Assembly: GCA_009193005.1 (NCBI GenBank)
Contig: SDWI01000207.1
Coordinates: 455,722-519,721, forward strand
Length of the DNA stretch: 64,000 nucleotides
Source: Lamellibrachia luymesi
Lineage: Eukaryota > Annelida > Polychaeta > Sabellida > Siboglinidae
Reading direction: 5' to 3'
Shown: piece after piece, positions 60,301-64,000 of the stretch
Layout: the number at the start of each line of letters is the position of its first letter
Numbering within the stretch: position 1 is the stretch's first letter
The notes under the pieces: model-generated
Told to the model about the DNA's origin: nothing
The model's database searches: none
What the model saw: the letters and a program-made list of their open reading frames with translations, nothing else
Translations under genes and position numbers: made by a program

Positions 60301-62339
60301 GTTTTATCTATAAAAGTTCTAGTAGTTAAAAAAATTATGTAGTTAATATTGTATTTCTATGGAATTTATAGGACCATTGTTTCTCATATATTTTAAAACA
60401 ATACCAATATGTGTAATCAGTCATGGCATTAACATTGCTTTTATAGTTTACTTAAGAATAATAGAATGCATAACTACTGTTTCATCTAACTATAATCGAG
60501 CTAGCGTATATGTTTGTTTGTATGTGGTTATGTTAACGTTTTCCTCCTAGATGGCTTGGGCACCAAAGTTTCAGGGATTAATCTATTTTTTTCTTCTTCA
60601 AAATACCCCATATATCAAGGTTTCTAAGTGGCTTTTATGGTAAATCAAATGTTTGCTACGTAAAACGTTAACTTCCAACAAGCGTAGAAACCATGCACGC
60701 ATGCGACAAATACTTCGGTACGTAAACCGTTTGAGAGTATGTAGCGCCATCTGGCACACAACATTTCACTATGTGAGCGGTTTATATTAATTATAGTAGA
60801 AAACACACGTAGAAATTGTACATAAATAATACTTACATTTTGTAATTACTACTACTAATAACATCGACAAGGTTGCTTGGCAACGGCAACATGAATTAGA
60901 TGCTGACACATGGCAGGAAGATGTTGACATTGTTTTCTAGCCATATTCATAAAAGTGATCACCTATTTGGTAAACATTGCACATATTAACTACCAAGTTA
61001 TCCCGTTTATTTTAGTAATAATAATAATACCTGCTGTAGTAGTAATAATAACAAATATCCTCAGAATGCTAGGAAAGAAATTAGAATAATTGTGTTATAA
61101 CTTCTGCAAATATTCAAAAAGATAATGTGACACTAAAGCATACTTTTAATTTTATTATTGCATTTAGTGGCATCAAACTACTTCAAGGTCATTTCTAAAT
61201 TCACTCTTTTTCGCTCATCTCCGTTTACAATCATTTTGTGAAAAATCAAACCTATGTAGTGTCCACTATGTGTTTGTGCAAATGTATTATTTATTTCTAT
61301 GAAATCATCGGACAAACCATTCAATTGTCTTTGATTGGATCTGGTCAAAATTAATTGAAAATGGTGCAAAAGTGGTCCGGCTTTACATACTATGACAAAA
61401 CACTATTCACACTTTTGTAAGTTTCCTGACCTTATCAAATAAATTTTTTTCGATGATTTTAACAAAAGTACTAACTTTTTTATTAAGCAGACTATGCATA
61501 TCACTTACAACTATTCACACACTAAAGATTTGAACATCAACGAACTTGATTTATGAAGGGCTACATCAGTGGAGGGAGCTTAAGTGTGTGGAAGGGAAGC
61601 TATACACACGTGTTCTGTCATCAGTGCATAGAGGGCATTGTTCTCTGTAGTCTGATGTTGTTGAAGCCGAGCCAGTAGTTGTACGGTCGTCTCATCTGTT
61701 ATTTCTTTCTCACTTAACTCGGGATTGGCTTTGGAGAGAGTTGCCTTCTCGGCTAAAATAGCAAACATTGTTTAATTAAAAAAAATTTAAATACAAGTAT
61801 CTACAGGCTGCAGTACTTCAGTGGCAGTAGTGAATATTCAAGCAAAATTGGAAAGCAACAAATGTAAGCCATATTACATAGGTGAAAAGCAGTGTTAAAA
61901 AAAAATATGAGAGCAGTCTTTGTATAAATACAAATAAATACCTAAATGCCAGTGTTTCTACACAGATTGTCCACTTTTGTACCAGTTAGTGCACGTATTT
62001 TAGCATGAAATTGTACTAAATCATATCCCATTTCAGTAACTTTAATATTTATCTGGTATGTTGCACATGCTCTCAACCAGGAAAAATATTTTTTGCAGGG
62101 GAAAATATTCACTGCTACACCTCTTTTGTCCAACACTGCATAATATATGTTATAATTTGGTTCTTGCCTTTAATCCTAAGTGCCATGGCTTTCTTCAGGC
62201 GATCAAACAATTCGGTTCGGTTCTTTGCAACCTGTACAAAATGTCCGTCTTTCTCATCAGGTGATGCCATCTGCTGACGAACTTCAGTCTTCCACATTTC
62301 TTCCTCGCTGTGCAATTTCTGTAGTTCTGCCATAATTTC
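54340..62339 (-). CDS. Unrecognised charged coiled-coil protein, last ten exons
   Basis: Exons, 5' to 3': 62339-62168, 61752-61610, 60206-59996, 59395-59313, 57655-57470, 56868-56770, 56253-56104, 55565-55461, 54938-54708, 54459-54340. Phases agree and sum to 1500 bases (499 aa plus stop). Nearly all of it is Glu/Lys/Arg/Gln-rich and heptad-like: KNRTELFDRLKKAMALRIK, VQLLARLQQHQTTENNALYA, LKEELEKELEKEKQELLER, LQMRLDAKRLKKDSQQYEQD, EEVFQQLIEQQTTINKRR, FDELVSEKDGLSDDERMQLA. It ends in a lysine/glutamine tail (MKKLKEKRQQKKKQKKQQ). One acidic patch (EVLSEDEIDGEVGDA) is the only break. The first intron shown uses a GC donor (AAAG/GCAAGA). Upstream exons and the start are outside the window or unrecognised. 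A cytoskeletal or ciliary role would be a guess; I do not recognise the family. Confidence 0.75.
57230..57470 (-). repeat. About 29-bp degenerate tandem repeat carrying donor-like sites
   Basis: On the minus strand the intron begins at the donor ATG/GTAGGGGCAGTCG, and the same module (TGGTAGGGAGCAGTCATTAT, TTCAG...) repeats about eight times at 26-32 bp spacing. Most copies keep GGTAGGGA or a GTTA variant. The first unit overlaps the real exon-intron boundary at 57470/57469. Confidence 0.8.
57766..57970. repeat. 14-bp tandem repeat, about 14 units
   Basis: AGTTTAAGTAACAT-type units (variants CG, TG at positions 12-14) occupy about 205 bp of the coiled-coil gene's intron between exons 59313 and 57655. 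Confidence 0.95.
58070..58175 (-). repeat. Dispersed repeat family A, copy 5 (inverted, partial)
   Basis: GGATCCAGTCA, ACAGTTTGTCCGATGATTTC, TTTGTACAA and TGTAGTGGATACTACGATAG match the family's left part in reverse complement (compare 26440-26520). Confidence 0.5.
58220..59100. other. Intron sequence with no assigned feature
   Basis: This includes a GC-richer patch (58280-58440, plus frame 58237-58491) and a short GGTGGTATTGGTGG-rich stretch at 58690-58735. Neither joins the minus-strand gene in phase, and neither has recognisable homology. Confidence 0.4.
59106..59134. repeat. (GCAC)n microsatellite
   Basis: About seven GCAC tetramers in an intron. Confidence 0.95.
60240..61200. other. 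Intron, no feature seen
   Basis: AT-rich sequence between exons 61610 and 60206 of the coiled-coil gene. Nothing was recognised apart from the family A copy that follows. Confidence 0.45.
61240..61590 (+). repeat. Dispersed repeat family A, copy 6
   Basis: CTATGTAGTGTCCACTATG, AAATCATCGGACAAACCATT, TTCGATGATTTTAACAAAAG, GATTTGAACATCAACGAAC and a GCTACATCAGTGGAGGGAGC end parallel copies 1 and 2. The right end is about 20 bp from the donor of the coiled-coil exon ending at 61610. Confidence 0.6.
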
Positions 62340-62526
62340 CTAGGTGGAAGAAAAATAGTTTTGCAAAGAAACAATGCAAAACCTGATCTTACAAATGAAT
62401 GTAATTTTGGTAATGTAAATACTATGTTTAATGCTAAACTAAGCAATTTACTCAAGGTTATCACTAGTCTCATTTATCTGACTCTTGTTCGCCTTTGTGA
62501 ATATGCTGAGAAGAGAGTCTTGCCTC

Positions 62527-64000
62527 CAGGGTTGGCATGTAACGAAGTAAAAGTACTTCGTTACAATACTCGAGTAGTTATTTCAAGTAATTGGCATGTA
62601 ACGAAGTAGAATTTTGACTAAATACTTTTACTTCTAACAAAGTAGTTTTATCTAAAGTAACGTGACTTTTTATTTCGTTACTTTTATTTACTTCGCAATA
62701 TATTTTCGTTACATTTTTTTCCGAAACCGCTGCTGCCGGCGGTGGCGCTCCACCGTCAACGACATTTCAAAAACTGTTCATAGTCGCCAGGCCAAAAGCT
62801 AGTAATATCATTCAATCGCATGCCAGTTCACGATCATATTTGCATGCGTACCTCTCTTCGGGAAATCGACGCAACCACTGTTTTATATCTACTTCAGTGA
62901 ACGAAGTCTGCCAAATATTGGCATTGGTCAGGTCAAGGCCATTGACACGAAATGTCACTTCGAGCACACAACGCTTGAACGCCATCTCAAACCACGATGC
63001 AAATGTCTCCGTTGCACCATATAAACTACTAATCAGTAAGTTTCCAATACGTATTATAAATATTAAAATTTGCAATTTCGACAATGTATTGATAATCCCC
63101 ATACACTGACACAATTCTGATATTCGTGAGCAAACGCGCATCGTGGATCGAAAACGAGAACTGATTTTCGCCCATTGGCATTGTCAGCAACGGCCTTACC
63201 AGCTTACGTCAGCATTAAACAGCATTTTACTTTCACGAATAAAATTCATATTGAGATGTTTAATAAATTCATAATAATGATTACTCTACAGAACTAAACA
63301 GTAAAGAATTGATACTCTGCCATTTGGCAGCATCTTTTCCCAGCAATGGCTTATTCAAGCTGACCCATAAATAATATCAAGGACAGGGACAGGGGCCCTG
63401 ACAGGTCACTTTTAATTGCAATTAGCAACAGCATTCCTCTGTTGCACTGGTCTGTCTTCTGATCAATTCTAGCCCCAGCTGGTACCAGGTAACCAACACA
63501 GCTAGCTGCTAAAGCGTGTTGTTTCAATGTTTGTGTGAGCTGATAAGACATGTCTGGGAAGACATGAGAAGGTGGGGGTTCACAAGCCAGATGGCTTCAT
63601 CAGCTAGGCATCAAATGTCTTTGTTAATTTTACTATGGGCAGTGCTAGGTTGTATTACCTCTGACCAGTTTCCCTGAGAGGCTACTACTAGTACTGGACT
63701 GACCCTCTACCTACTCAGATACAATCACACCTGCGTATACATATCCTGTTGTACAATCTAGCTCCTCCCATACCCCAGTGGAACAGGTCGATAAAAAGAC
63801 AGATTGTGCCTCATCATTAATTAAGTTCTGTATTTAACTGAATTTATTTGATGTTGTGAGCTCTCATTAAAGATAATGTAATTTTTCAAAATACTTTTTA
63901 CATTTACTTCAAGTACTTTTGAAAAGTACTTTTACTTTTTACTCAAGTAGTTTATTTTACCAGCTACTTTTACTTTTACTCAAGTAGTTTCAAAGTGAAT
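62527..64000. mobile_element. Probable non-autonomous hAT element, left end and body
   Basis: The left terminus reads CAGGGTTGGCATGTAACGAA (starting 62527), a CAGGGTTGG hAT-type end, followed by subterminal motifs (AAGTACTTCGTTAC, CTCGAGTAGT, GTAGTTTTATC). Near the window edge the same style of motifs returns in the other sense (AAGTACTTTTACTTTTTACT, CTCAAGTAGTTT at 63905-63990), as expected just inside the right terminus. The right end itself lies beyond 64000. The eight bases before it, CTTGCCTC, are the candidate target duplication. No transposase is visible in the interior. Confidence 0.6.

Overview
This is eukaryotic, animal nuclear DNA. Genes are split by many GT-AG introns, non-coding DNA is AT-rich, polyadenylation signals are present, and LINE, gypsy, hAT, SINE and MITE-like debris is dense. 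The gene set (a long HCF-1 with kelch and fibronectin domains, an animal Brambleberry/KAR5-type protein, a GT15 mannosyltransferase-like exon, HECT-like repeat genes with an IELGW block) suggests a marine invertebrate, perhaps a mollusc or other lophotrochozoan. The phylum is inference. There are three assembly blemishes: an 814-base N gap at 11776-12589, and single Ns at 27933 and 53042.

Layout. 1-3.5 kb holds the last exon of a GT15-type glycosyltransferase (+), preceded by a foldback repeat array. 4-15.6 kb is a repeat graveyard: a broken Ty3/gypsy-type element (-), LINE 3' ends in opposite orientations, and a frame-shifted HECT-like gene copy (+) interrupted by the N gap. 16.0-22.4 kb is a complete six-exon Brambleberry-like nuclear-fusion gene (+, 588 aa) with a dead hAT transposase and several repeats in its introns. 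25.8-47.6 kb is a complete 23-exon host cell factor (HCF-1) gene (-, 1513 aa), convergent with the Brambleberry gene. 47.6-53.5 kb holds the HCF-1 promoter and more transposon pieces, including a young RTE-type LINE with a perfect 13-bp target duplication. 54.3-62.3 kb holds the last ten exons of an unrecognised charged coiled-coil protein (-, 499 aa visible). The right edge is a probable non-autonomous hAT element.

The exon models were assembled by eye from splice sites, reading phase and homology. All three multi-exon models close in frame (4542, 1767 and 1500 coding bases). No operon-like logic applies.

The most interesting signals are: two Taspase1-type QVDG motifs in the HCF-1 acidic linker where vertebrates use HCF repeats; a dispersed repeat family with at least six copies, three ending next to exon boundaries; an array of donor-like repeats that runs into a real splice donor; a duplicated 72-bp unit made of two hairpins; and an AT-hook-like motif in the Brambleberry tail.
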